Shown here piece by piece: positions 32,779-40,399 of a stretch of 64,000 nt of DNA (within the stretch, counting starts at the first letter, position 1; each line of letters begins with the position of its first letter). Source of the DNA: Meiothermus sp. CFH 77666 (GTDB lineage: Bacteria; Deinococcota; Deinococci; Deinococcales; Thermaceae). The stretch is from positions 61,705-125,704 of the forward strand of contig NZ_JAGDFV010000007.1 in assembly GCF_017497985.1 (NCBI RefSeq). The letters are read 5' to 3'. Position numbers and translations under genes: made by a program. Under the pieces are notes generated by a model. It was given only the letters and a program-made list of their open reading frames with translations, was not told the DNA's origin and did not search any database.

Positions 32779-33930
32779 TCAGAGAATCGAGGCGATACGC
32801 TCCAGGGCCTTGCGGATGTTGGCCTCGCTGGTGGCGTAGCTGAAGCGCACGTGGTGGGGGGCCGCGAAGTCGGTGCCGGGCACCACCGCCACCCGGGCTT
32901 CGTTGAGCAGCTTGAGGGCGGCCTGGTTCTCATCGGGGTCAATTTTGGACACATCGGAGAGCACGTAAAAAGCGCCGTTGACCCTGGGCGTGGGCAGGCC
33001 CAGGGCGTTCAGACCGTCCACAATGATGCTCCGCCTTGCACGGTAGGCCTCGCGGGCCATAGAGATGAATTTTTGCGCCTCCTCCACGTTGTTCAGGGCC
33101 TCGACCATGGCCCACTGGGCGATGGTGTCGGGGCTGGTGGTGGACTGGCTGGAAACGTCAATAATGCCCTTGATGACGTCTTTGGGGCCACCGGCATAGC
33201 CGATGCGCCAGCCGGTCATGGCGTAGGCTTTGGCTGCACCGTTGATGGTGATGGTGCGGTCGGGGGCCACGTGGGCGGGCGAGAAGTGTTCACCTTCGTA
33301 AATAAGGTGCTCGTAGATTTCGTCGGAAACAATATAAAGGTCGTGTTTGTTGGCCAGTTCGGCAATGGCTACCAGCACCTCTTTGGGGTAGACCGCTCCG
33401 GTGGGGTTGCCGGGCGAGTTGAGCACAATGGCCTTGGTGCGGGGGGTAATCTTGTGTTCGACCTCGGCGGGGTCGGGGATGAAGCCCGACTCGGGGCCGG
33501 TGTTGACCTCCACCGGCACCCCTTCGGCAAAACGGGCCATTTCGGGATAGCTGACCCAGTACGGCCCAATCACAATCACTTCGTCGCCCGGGTCGAGGAT
33601 GGCCTGAAAGAGGTTGAAGAGGGCCTGCTTGCCGCCTACCGTTACCACGGTCTGGTCGGGGGGAATCTCGAGGCCGTTTTCGCGCTTGAACTTGGCACTG
33701 ATGGCTTCGCGCAGCTCGGGGATGCCCGCAGGCGGGGCGTATTTGGTTTTACCCGCAGCCATGGCCCTGGCCGCAGCGTCCTTGACGAACTGCGGGGTAT
33801 CGAAATCGGGCTCGCCGGCAGTCATGGCGATCAGGTCTACCCCCTGACGACGCAGCTCGAGGGCTTTGGCATTCACCGCCACCGTGGAGGAGGGCTTCAT
33901 GGTTTTGACGCGCTTGGACAGGCCTCGCAT
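32779..33930 (-). CDS. aspC: aspartate aminotransferase, class I
   Basis: A 383-residue PLP enzyme very like T. thermophilus AspAT. TAGEPDFDTPQFVKDAA near residue 31, TKYAPPAGIPELREAI near 55, NSPGNPTGAVYPKE near 165, and the PLP lysine in NGAAKAYAMTGWRIGYAGG near 232. It interconverts aspartate/2-oxoglutarate and oxaloacetate/glutamate. ATG 33930 (MRGLSKR) matches the Thermus start; an ATG ten codons upstream is rejected. Monocistronic. Confidence 0.95.
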   Translation of the reverse strand: MRGLSKRVKTMKPSSTVAVNAKALELRRQGVDLIAMTAGEPDFDTPQFVKDAAARAMAAGKTKYAPPAGIPELREAISAKFKRENGLEIPPDQTVVTVGGKQALFNLFQAILDPGDEVIVIGPYWVSYPEMARFAEGVPVEVNTGPESGFIPDPAEVEHKITPRTKAIVLNSPGNPTGAVYPKEVLVAIAELANKHDLYIVSDEIYEHLIYEGEHFSPAHVAPDRTITINGAAKAYAMTGWRIGYAGGPKDVIKGIIDVSSQSTTSPDTIAQWAMVEALNNVEEAQKFISMAREAYRARRSIIVDGLNALGLPTPRVNGAFYVLSDVSKIDPDENQAALKLLNEARVAVVPGTDFAAPHHVRFSYATSEANIRKALERIASIL

Positions 33931-33981
33931 ACCAGTAGATTGTCCAGGGTCGAGGGGCAAGGGTCAAGAGCTACAGGCTTG

Positions 33982-34503
33982 CTACACCCGCTCGAGCCAG
34001 GATCTCCCCGGCCCCGGCGGCAACACCGGCCACTGCCGCCTTCGCATGTGGCGCTGCACCTGCTCCACCGCGCCGGTAGCCTGCTCTACCCATTCGGCGG
34101 GATAGTGCGGTGCCTTGGCGGCGAACTCCTCGAGGTCGAAGGTCTGGCAGTGGTGGTCGGCCCGGCACTTGACGTCTATTTCCAGGTCGTACTGCCAGAT
34201 GCGGCCCTGCTCGAAACGTGGGGGGGTCTGGATATTCCAGTAGTATTCCAGCACCTTTCCCTCGGCGTCCAGGTCGGGCCCCCCCGAGTACCAGCGCCCC
34301 ACAAAAAAGGCCACATAGGCCTGGTGATCCACCCGCAGCACCCGGTTTTTGCTCTCGTGGTGAAAGGTAAAGCCACAGGGCATGTGAACCAGGACGGCAT
34401 CTTCTCGCTGTTCGCACACCTGGGCCTCCCACCAGTAGTGCAGGGTATCGGCAGGGTATTTCCAGAACTCCACGCGCACCATCTGGCCTATCTGGTAATC
34501 CAT
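33982..34503 (-). CDS. DUF402 family protein
   Basis: A 173-residue protein starting at ATG 34503 (MDYQIGQMVRVEFW). DUF402/FomD-like features: GGPDLDAEGKVLEYYWNIQT near residue 75 and DLEIDVKCRADHHCQTFDLE near 106. Characterised relatives are metal-dependent phosphatases or nucleotidyl hydrolases; the substrate here is unknown. A Cys in CRADHHC may be a metal ligand. A 17-codon longer start is possible but lacks SD. Confidence 0.8.
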   Translation of the reverse strand: MDYQIGQMVRVEFWKYPADTLHYWWEAQVCEQREDAVLVHMPCGFTFHHESKNRVLRVDHQAYVAFFVGRWYSGGPDLDAEGKVLEYYWNIQTPPRFEQGRIWQYDLEIDVKCRADHHCQTFDLEEFAAKAPHYPAEWVEQATGAVEQVQRHMRRRQWPVLPPGPGRSWLERV

Positions 34504-34633
34504 GCAGACTCTCCAAACCCGATCATTTCGCAAAAACCAGGGTGAATCCAGCATGCTGGGTGAAGAAGCCGGTTAGCACCCCCCCACCCAGCTCCCCCTA
34601 CGGCATAGAAGTGAAGCAGCAAAACACTGGAGT

Positions 34634-34757
34634 TAAGTTGCGCCCGCATAAGGTTTAGAGATGAATCCAGGCCACGCTAGAAAATCATGCTCCGGGCGCA
34701 ATATCTGAATGATTTTCGATCATGCCATTATCCAAAACATAGGCGGGAGGTACTTAG
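34634..34757. mobile_element. 124-bp repeat, copy 1 (MITE-like)
   Basis: It begins TAAGTTGCGCC and ends GAGGTACTTAG. A second copy lies at 45977-46100 with 5 differences in 124 bases. The ends are inverted (CTAAGT against ACTTAG). It holds no coding capacity and lies between DUF402 and Uma2 genes. Confidence 0.75.
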
Positions 34758-34794
34758 CTGTTTCGGATGATGTGTGCCACCCACGGGCTCGAGT

Positions 34795-35319
34795 TCACAC
34801 CCACCACTCGAGCCTATCCTCCCCAAAGGCCAGCGGCGCCACCGCCGTGCCTTTCTCGAAGTAAACGGGCTGGTAGTCCGGGGCGCGGTAGACCTCGAGC
34901 TTTTCTTCCAGCAGGTTCACAATCCAGATCTCGGGAATGCCCGCTCGAATGTACAGGGGAAGCTTCACGGTGCGGTCGAAGATCAGCGTCGAGTCGCTCA
35001 GTTCGATGACCAGCAGGATGTCGGCGGGGCCGGGTGGACGGTCGTCGTAGCGCGATGCAGGCGGCACGGTGAGTACGAAGTCCGGCTCAGGCTCCGACCT
35101 GTTGTCGAGTTGGATTGGAACCTGGCAGAACATGTAGGCCTTACCCTTCAGCTTGGTGACGATCTCGTAGTTCAGAGCACCAATGTAGCGGCGGTGCTTG
35201 TGGCCCATGGGGGACATAATGTAAACCTCTCCATTAATCAGCTCCACCCGGCCCTGCCCCAAAGCCCCGGCGGCATAGGCTTTGTGATAGTCCTCGACGG
35301 TGAAACGGTGCTTCACCAT
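34795..35319 (-). CDS. Uma2 family endonuclease-fold protein (DUF820)
   Basis: A 174-residue PD-(D/E)XK-fold protein. VELINGEVYIMSPMGHKHRR near residue 25, SEPEPDFVLTVPPASRYDD near 75 and LLVIELSDSTL near 102 give the Asp, Glu and hydrophobic core of the fold. These genes are abundant in thermophiles and cyanobacteria; their targets are unknown and many are thought to come from mobile elements. It stands between the 124-bp repeat and the paa operon, divergent from paaA. Confidence 0.88.
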   Translation of the reverse strand: MVKHRFTVEDYHKAYAAGALGQGRVELINGEVYIMSPMGHKHRRYIGALNYEIVTKLKGKAYMFCQVPIQLDNRSEPEPDFVLTVPPASRYDDRPPGPADILLVIELSDSTLIFDRTVKLPLYIRAGIPEIWIVNLLEEKLEVYRAPDYQPVYFEKGTAVAPLAFGEDRLEWWV

Positions 35320-35349
35320 GGCCTGAGTATAGCGCCTGTCCTAGCCACT

Positions 35350-35400
35350 TTGAAATTTTGATTGCCTCGAGCTAAACTAGCAAAAACTAACGAGCGTTAG
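35350..35400 (+). promoter_or_regulatory. paa promoter and PaaR-type operator
   Basis: TTGAAA (35350-35355), a 17-base spacer and TAAACT (35373-35378) form a promoter. CTAACGAGCGTTAG (35387-35400), just after the expected start point, fits the published Thermus PaaR consensus CNAACGNNCGTTNG exactly. So a TetR-type PaaR encoded elsewhere probably represses paaABCD until phenylacetyl-CoA appears. Confidence 0.8.
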
Positions 35401-35420
35401 TTTGGTTCTTGGGAGGAGAG

Positions 35421-36392
35421 ATGCCAGTTAAGTACGGAGTACCCAGCGACCCTGATTACAACGAGCGCCTGGCCGAGTTCGAGGCTCGCATCCACCGGGG
35501 CGAGAAAATTGAGCCCGGTGACTGGATGCCCGAGGAGTACCGCCGCCAGCTTATTCGCATGATTTCCCAGCATGCCCACTCCGAGGTGGTGGGGATGCTC
35601 CCCGAGGGGGCCTGGATTACCCGCGCGCCCACCCTCAAGCGCAAGATGATCCTGGTGGCCAAGGTGCAGGACGAAGCCGGACACGGCCAGTACCTCTACC
35701 ATGCCGCCGAGACCCTGGGCGTCAGCCGAGAGGCCATGCTGGAAGCCTTGCTCGCGGGTAAGGCCAAGTACTCCTCCATCTTCAACTACCCCACCCTGAC
35801 CTGGGCCGATATCGGCACCATCGGCTGGCTGGTGGACGGGGCGGCTATCAAGAACCAGACCATGCTGGCGGCCTGCTCCTATGGCCCCTACAGCCGGGCC
35901 ATGGTGCGCATCTGCGCCGAAGAAACCTTCCACCACAAGCAGGGCAAGGAGATGGTGCTGCTCTATGCCAAGGGCACCCCCAAGCAGCGCCAGATGGCCC
36001 AGGATGCCATCAATCGCTGGTGGTGGCCCGCCCTGATGATGATGGGCCCCCACGACAAAGACAGCCCCAACACCGAAATCCTGACCCGCTGGGGCATCAA
36101 GACCAAATCCAACGACACCGTGCGCCAGGAGTTCATCAACGAGCACGCCCCCGAAATTCTGGAAGCGGGCCTGACCATTCCTGACCCCGAGCTGCGCTAC
36201 GACGAAAAAAGCGGCAACTGGCTGCACGGCCCCATCAACTGGGATGAGTTCTGGCAGGTGGTGGGAGGCAACGGCCCCATGAACAAAGAGCGCCTGGAAG
36301 CCCGCCGCCGCGCCCACGCCGAAGGGGCCTGGGTGCGCGAGGCGCTCGAGGCCTACGCCGCCAAGCAGCACAAAACCGCTGTCGCAGTCTAG
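35421..36392 (+). CDS. paaA: 1,2-phenylacetyl-CoA epoxidase, subunit A
   Basis: A 323-residue ferritin-like di-iron oxygenase subunit. [20 protein letters not shown] near residue 80 and [14 protein letters not shown] near 166 carry the Glu and ExxH iron ligands. It is the catalytic subunit of the multicomponent enzyme that epoxidises phenylacetyl-CoA. ATG 35421 has GGGAGGAG just upstream. First gene of the paaABCD operon. Confidence 0.95.
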   Translation: MPVKYGVPSDPDYNERLAEFEARIHRGEKIEPGDWMPEEYRRQLIRMISQHAHSEVVGMLPEGAWITRAPTLKRKMILVAKVQDEAGHGQYLYHAAETLGVSREAMLEALLAGKAKYSSIFNYPTLTWADIGTIGWLVDGAAIKNQTMLAACSYGPYSRAMVRICAEETFHHKQGKEMVLLYAKGTPKQRQMAQDAINRWWWPALMMMGPHDKDSPNTEILTRWGIKTKSNDTVRQEFINEHAPEILEAGLTIPDPELRYDEKSGNWLHGPINWDEFWQVVGGNGPMNKERLEARRRAHAEGAWVREALEAYAAKQHKTAVAV

Positions 36393-36437
36393 CCAGTAGC
36401 AAGAAGCTATCTGCTACAGGCGCTCTGGAGGAGCAAT

Positions 36438-37019
36438 ATGGACACAGAGTGGCCCCGCTGGGAAGTCTTCAAGCAAGACACCCCAAATAAGCCCCACCAG
36501 GCGGTCGGCTCAGTTCACGCCGCTGACCCCCAGCACGCCCTGCTTACGGCCCGCAACGTTTTCGCCCGCCGGCCCCAGGCGGTGAGCATGTGGGTGGTAC
36601 GAGCCGAGGATGTTTTTTCCGTTACCAAAGAAGAGCTGCTCGAGGCAAACCACGAGCCACAAGCCACAGGCCACAAGCCACAAGCCTTTGCCGCATTCCG
36701 CAAAACCAGCCATAAGCGCTCCATGACCTTTGTGGACTACGTGGGCGAGGTGGAGGCGGCCAGCCCCGAAGAAGCCCTGCAAAAGGCCCAGGCAACCTTT
36801 ACCGACGCCGAGGCCCTGGCCTGGTGGCTGGTGCCCGCGGCTAAAATCGTCAAAAGCGACCCCAGTCCAGAAACCATCGAGAGCTGGTTTGCCCCGGCCA
36901 AAGACAAAACCTACAAGCAGCAGCAGTATTACGCCACAGTCGGCTCCCATGTAAGCAAGCACAAAGGGGGGCGGGGGGTAGAAGATGAACGCTCAGGTGA
37001 AGAATGCGCTAGTTGCTAA
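36438..37019 (+). CDS. paaB: 1,2-phenylacetyl-CoA epoxidase, subunit B, with repeat-derived insert
   Basis: A 193-residue protein with two PaaB modules: [20 protein letters not shown] near residue 8 and [18 protein letters not shown] near 96, i.e. the tandem form. PaaB links the epoxidase subunits. The linker reads [14 protein letters not shown], encoded by five tandem 7-nt units (36650-36684) of CCACRAG type. This is the same word family as the intergenic array at 49183-49217, so the linker seems to have been built or enlarged by the repeat. The C-terminus overlaps paaC by 35 bases and is rich in Gly/Glu/Cys, unlike the family. Confidence 0.88.
   Translation: MDTEWPRWEVFKQDTPNKPHQAVGSVHAADPQHALLTARNVFARRPQAVSMWVVRAEDVFSVTKEELLEANHEPQATGHKPQAFAAFRKTSHKRSMTFVDYVGEVEAASPEEALQKAQATFTDAEALAWWLVPAAKIVKSDPSPETIESWFAPAKDKTYKQQQYYATVGSHVSKHKGGRGVEDERSGEECASC
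36650..36684. repeat. heptanucleotide array inside paaB
   Basis: CCACGAG CCACAAG CCACAGG CCACAAG CCACAAG: five exact-period 7-nt units in the paaB reading frame. 35 bases is not a multiple of 3, so the flanks must compensate. In reverse complement the family recurs at 49183-49217. Confidence 0.9.
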
Positions 37020-37743
37020 GCTGACCGCGCTGGCCGACGACGAGGTCATCCTGGCCCAACGCAACAGCGAATGGACGGGCCACGGCCCCATTCTGGAAGA
37101 GGACATTGCCCTGGCCAACATTGTGCAGGACGAGCTGGGTCACGCCACCCTCTGGTATGGCTTGCGTCAAGCGCTGGATGGCTCCGACCCCGACCAGCTG
37201 GCTTTCTTCCGCGATGCTTACGAGTATCGCAACTGTGAGCTGGTGGAGTTGCCCAAGGGGGACTGGGCCTTCACCATGCTGCGGCAGTTTTTGTTCGACC
37301 TTTACGAGTCCTTGTGGCTCGAGGCCGCCCAGCACAGCACCTACAAACCCCTGGCCGAGGCGGTGCAGAAGATCGTGCGCGAGGAACGCTTCCACCTCCA
37401 GCACACCAGCGCCTGGGTGGAGCGGCTGGGCCTGGGCACCGAGGAATCCAACCGGCGCTTGCAGCAGGCCCTGGATATGCAGTGGGGCTACGCCCAGCAG
37501 CTATTTGTGCCCATCCCCGGCGAAGAGCTCCTGGTGGCCGAGGGCATCGTGCCCGACCTCTCGCCCTTAAGAGAGCGCTGGCTCGAGCTCGCCACCCGTC
37601 ACCTGCAAAACGCCGGCCTCAAACTGCCCATCAACCCCGGCTACCAGCCCACCTCCCGCGCCTACCACACCGAGCACCTGTGGAGCATCCTGGCCGAGAT
37701 GCAGTCCACCGCCCGCTGGGACGCCGAGGCCAAAGTCTGGTGA
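36985..37743 (+). CDS. paaC: 1,2-phenylacetyl-CoA epoxidase, subunit C
   Basis: A 252-residue ferritin-like subunit lacking the full iron site. [20 protein letters not shown] near residue 40 and [20 protein letters not shown] near 132 are typical PaaC. It is the structural partner of PaaA. It starts inside the end of paaB, giving tight coupling. Confidence 0.95.
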   Translation: MNAQVKNALVAKLTALADDEVILAQRNSEWTGHGPILEEDIALANIVQDELGHATLWYGLRQALDGSDPDQLAFFRDAYEYRNCELVELPKGDWAFTMLRQFLFDLYESLWLEAAQHSTYKPLAEAVQKIVREERFHLQHTSAWVERLGLGTEESNRRLQQALDMQWGYAQQLFVPIPGEELLVAEGIVPDLSPLRERWLELATRHLQNAGLKLPINPGYQPTSRAYHTEHLWSILAEMQSTARWDAEAKVW

Positions 37744-37752
37744 TCTGGTGAT

Positions 37753-38250
37753 ATGACCACCCTACCCAACACCGAGCAAGTCTGGGAGGCCTTGGCCCGG
37801 ATTCCCGACCCCGAGATTCCGGTCATCAACGTCGTCGAGATGGGCATTGTGCGGGACGTGCAGATAGAGGGCCCCAGGGCCATTATCTCCATGACCCCCA
37901 CCTTCTCGGGCTGCCCGGCCCTGCACCTGATCCGGGAGCAACTGGAAGCCACCGCCCGCTCGCTGGGCTTTGCAGAGGTCGAGGTAAAAACCGTGCTCTC
38001 GCCCCCCTGGAGCACCGACTGGATCACCCCCGAGGCCAAAGAGCGCCTGCGCCAGTACGGGATTGCGCCTCCCAAACCCAGAGCGGGGCAGGAAGGGGTG
38101 TTGATTCAGCTCGAGGCCGCCCCCACCCGCTGCCCGCGCTGCGGCTCCCTCAACACCTCGGTCAAGAACACCTTTGGCCCCACCCTGTGCAAGGCCATCC
38201 ACGTCTGCAACAACTGCAAAGAGCCCTTCGAGAGCTTCAAAACGGTCTGA
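37753..38250 (+). CDS. paaD: PaaD, phenylacetyl-CoA epoxidase assembly protein
   Basis: A 165-residue protein. The MIP18/DUF59-like domain has [20 protein letters not shown] near residue 17 and [17 protein letters not shown] near 48. A C-terminal zinc ribbon has CPRCGS near 132 and CNNCKEPFE near 154. PaaD is needed for epoxidase activity, probably in Fe-S or di-iron assembly. It starts 9 bases after paaC. The reductase gene paaE is not next to it. Confidence 0.93.
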   Translation: MTTLPNTEQVWEALARIPDPEIPVINVVEMGIVRDVQIEGPRAIISMTPTFSGCPALHLIREQLEATARSLGFAEVEVKTVLSPPWSTDWITPEAKERLRQYGIAPPKPRAGQEGVLIQLEAAPTRCPRCGSLNTSVKNTFGPTLCKAIHVCNNCKEPFESFKTV

Positions 38251-38350
38251 TGTAACGCCAGCGAACCCTTTTTAGGTCAAATATAACTACCTTCCTCCAA
38301 ATCTTGGGTATACAATTTGATTTGCTTCAAATAGCGAGCAGGAGGAATCT

Positions 38351-38941
38351 ATGAAACGTTTGGCCTTACTCGGTAGTGTTATGGCTCTGGTTGTTGCGGG
38401 TTGTGGAATGATCAGCAGCCCCCCCATTGATAACCCCTTTGGATTGGCAGGACAACAAAGCCAGATTAGCTTGGGCCCAAGCAGTGCAGCTACCGGTACG
38501 TTGAACGTTAATGCAACTTTCAACGACACTACCCTCAACTTTCCTGTTACACCCACCGGTTTCAACTACAACCTGGCAATTTCGAATGTTTCGCTGAGCG
38601 GCAGCGGTTGTCCGTCTACCTTGCCTTCCAGTATCAGCGTTTCGATGAGCATAAGCCTGGCCGTGTCCGACAATCCGCCTACGGGTCAACGGCAGGCTTC
38701 TGCGAATGCCAACAACGTGCAATTTACCCTTACCCAGTCAGGCAGCAACTACACTCCCAGCAATTTCAGCAACGGTACCATCAGCTTTTCCAACCTGAAC
38801 ACCCTTCTGGATATTCTGCAAAACGGCGGCCAGAACACGGCTACCTTGAACGGTACTGTTAACACCACCAGCAGCCCTGATCTGGCGGGCTGCACCATGA
38901 CCATCACCTGGGGCGGTGGACAGGGCGTTCTCAAGTTCTAG
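38351..38941 (+). CDS. small lipoprotein, Ser/Thr/Asn-rich
   Basis: A 196-residue lipoprotein with AGGAGG before ATG 38351. MKRLALLGSVMALVVAGC is a signal sequence with lipobox VAGC. The mature part is Ser/Thr/Asn-rich, low in charge and probably beta-rich, with two Cys (GSGCPSTL and AGCTMTI) that could pair. Codons are more AT-rich than neighbours. A clear terminator follows. No family recognised. Confidence 0.8.
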   Translation: MKRLALLGSVMALVVAGCGMISSPPIDNPFGLAGQQSQISLGPSSAATGTLNVNATFNDTTLNFPVTPTGFNYNLAISNVSLSGSGCPSTLPSSISVSMSISLAVSDNPPTGQRQASANANNVQFTLTQSGSNYTPSNFSNGTISFSNLNTLLDILQNGGQNTATLNGTVNTTSSPDLAGCTMTITWGGGQGVLKF

Positions 38942-38961
38942 CGTTTTTCAATACACCAAAG

Positions 38962-38986
38962 CCCACTCCTGGCGGAGTGGGTTTTT
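38962..38986 (+). terminator. terminator after the lipoprotein gene
   Basis: CCCACTCC and GGAGTGGG form an 8-bp stem with a TGGC loop, followed by TTTTT. Confidence 0.92.
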
Positions 38987-40337
38987 ATCGCTGGGGTAGC
39001 TCGAAATAGCGACGCACAATGTCGCGTACCTCGGGGGGCAAGGGTTCGGACTCGAGGTACTTTTCGGCCTGACGCTGCACATTTTGCGGGGGCTGGCCCG
39101 CCTGCCAGGGGCTGGGCAGGGGCTGGGGTCTTCCCTGCCGGTTTTCACCCCGGCTGAGTGGCGCTTCTCCCGCCGGACGCTGCGGGCTGGCTGGAGGGCT
39201 CTTGGGTGGTCGGGCCTGCTGACCCTGGGCCCCGGTGCCGCCCGGCTCAGTGCCCCCTGGCCGACCCTGGCCCTCGGCATTCTGCCCCTGGTTCTCTCGG
39301 GAAGCCTGGCCCTGTCCGGGTTGGGATGGCTGCGCTTGCCCTGGTTGGGATGGCTGTGCTTGTCCGGGTTGCGGGGAGGGCTGCCCGGACGGGCTGGGCT
39401 CTCTGCCCTCTGAACCAGGCGCGGGTTGCCCCTGCGGGGTTTGCTCGGAGGGCGAACGGCCTGTTTGAGACGGCTGTGCTTGCCCCGATTGCTGGGGCTG
39501 TGCTTGCCCTGGTTGTTGGGGCTGCGTTTGTCCAGGTTGGGATGGCTGCGCTTGTTCAGGTTGGGCTGCCGGTGGATTTTGACCTGGCTGACCGGTCTGG
39601 TCGGGTTGGGGCTGGCCCGTGGAGCCCTGACCATTTTGGCTGGATGCAGGCTGCTCACGGCTTTGAGGGCTCTCAGCGGGTTGGCCAGGGCGGGCCGCAT
39701 CCTGGTTGGCAGCCTCCTGGGAGTCTCCCTGGCTCGAGGCCTCGCCCGCACGATCCTGCGCTTCCTGGCTACGCGGGCTTTCGGGCCTTTCCGAAGGACT
39801 GGCTGCATCCGGGCCTTGCTGCTGGCTTTGCGGCGAACCTTCCGGCAACAGGGGTTGCCTGGTTTGTGGGCTGGGATTGGGTTGTGCCGGGCTGGTCGGG
39901 CTACCTGTCTCGGGTGAAGCGGGGGTAGTTGGGCTGGAAGGAGCAGGAGCCACTACCGGCGATACAAAAGGTAGTTGCAATGGGGGCAAGACCCACACCA
40001 CGCCCAGCAGGGTCAGGTAGAGGGCCACCAAAACCCAGGGCCAAGCCGGGGGTCGGGCCTCGCGCAAGCTGGCCTCCGATTCGCTTTGCAGTTGGCTCCG
40101 CCAGGGGTGGTTGAGGGGCGCCTCGAGGGCACTGCGGTAGGCCAGACCATAGCGTCGGTCGAGGTCGGCCAGGGCTTTGGGCTCTTCCCAGCGGGTGGGG
40201 TACAGCAACCCTACCAGCGAAAGCAAAACCCAGGCTGGATGTACCAACCAGGCCAGAGGCAGCAGCAAAAGCGCCAGCCCTGCAGCCAGCAAGAGCCGCA
40301 CCCGCCATGCCCGCCTTACCGCCCACACCCAGTGCAT
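38985..40337 (-). CDS. membrane protein with long Pro/Gln/Gly-rich disordered region
   Basis: A 450-residue protein. Two hydrophobic hairpins (VRLLLAAGLALLLLPLAWLV near residue 13 and WPWVLVALYLTLLGVVWVLP near 99) anchor it. From about 130 to 410 it is low-complexity: repeated QPGQAQPSQPGQ-type units and PSQPGQTQPQQ variants. The C-terminus (LPPEVRDIVRRYFELPQR) is again ordered and may be a helix that binds a partner. The repeat could act as a flexible tether across the envelope. The repeat length probably varies between strains. Family unknown. Confidence 0.75.
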   Translation of the reverse strand: MHWVWAVRRAWRVRLLLAAGLALLLLPLAWLVHPAWVLLSLVGLLYPTRWEEPKALADLDRRYGLAYRSALEAPLNHPWRSQLQSESEASLREARPPAWPWVLVALYLTLLGVVWVLPPLQLPFVSPVVAPAPSSPTTPASPETGSPTSPAQPNPSPQTRQPLLPEGSPQSQQQGPDAASPSERPESPRSQEAQDRAGEASSQGDSQEAANQDAARPGQPAESPQSREQPASSQNGQGSTGQPQPDQTGQPGQNPPAAQPEQAQPSQPGQTQPQQPGQAQPQQSGQAQPSQTGRSPSEQTPQGQPAPGSEGREPSPSGQPSPQPGQAQPSQPGQAQPSQPGQGQASRENQGQNAEGQGRPGGTEPGGTGAQGQQARPPKSPPASPQRPAGEAPLSRGENRQGRPQPLPSPWQAGQPPQNVQRQAEKYLESEPLPPEVRDIVRRYFELPQR

Positions 40338-40399
40338 GGGTTCAGGGTAGCGGATGGAACCTGGAGTAGGTAGGATTCAGTACACGTTGCGACAGATGC

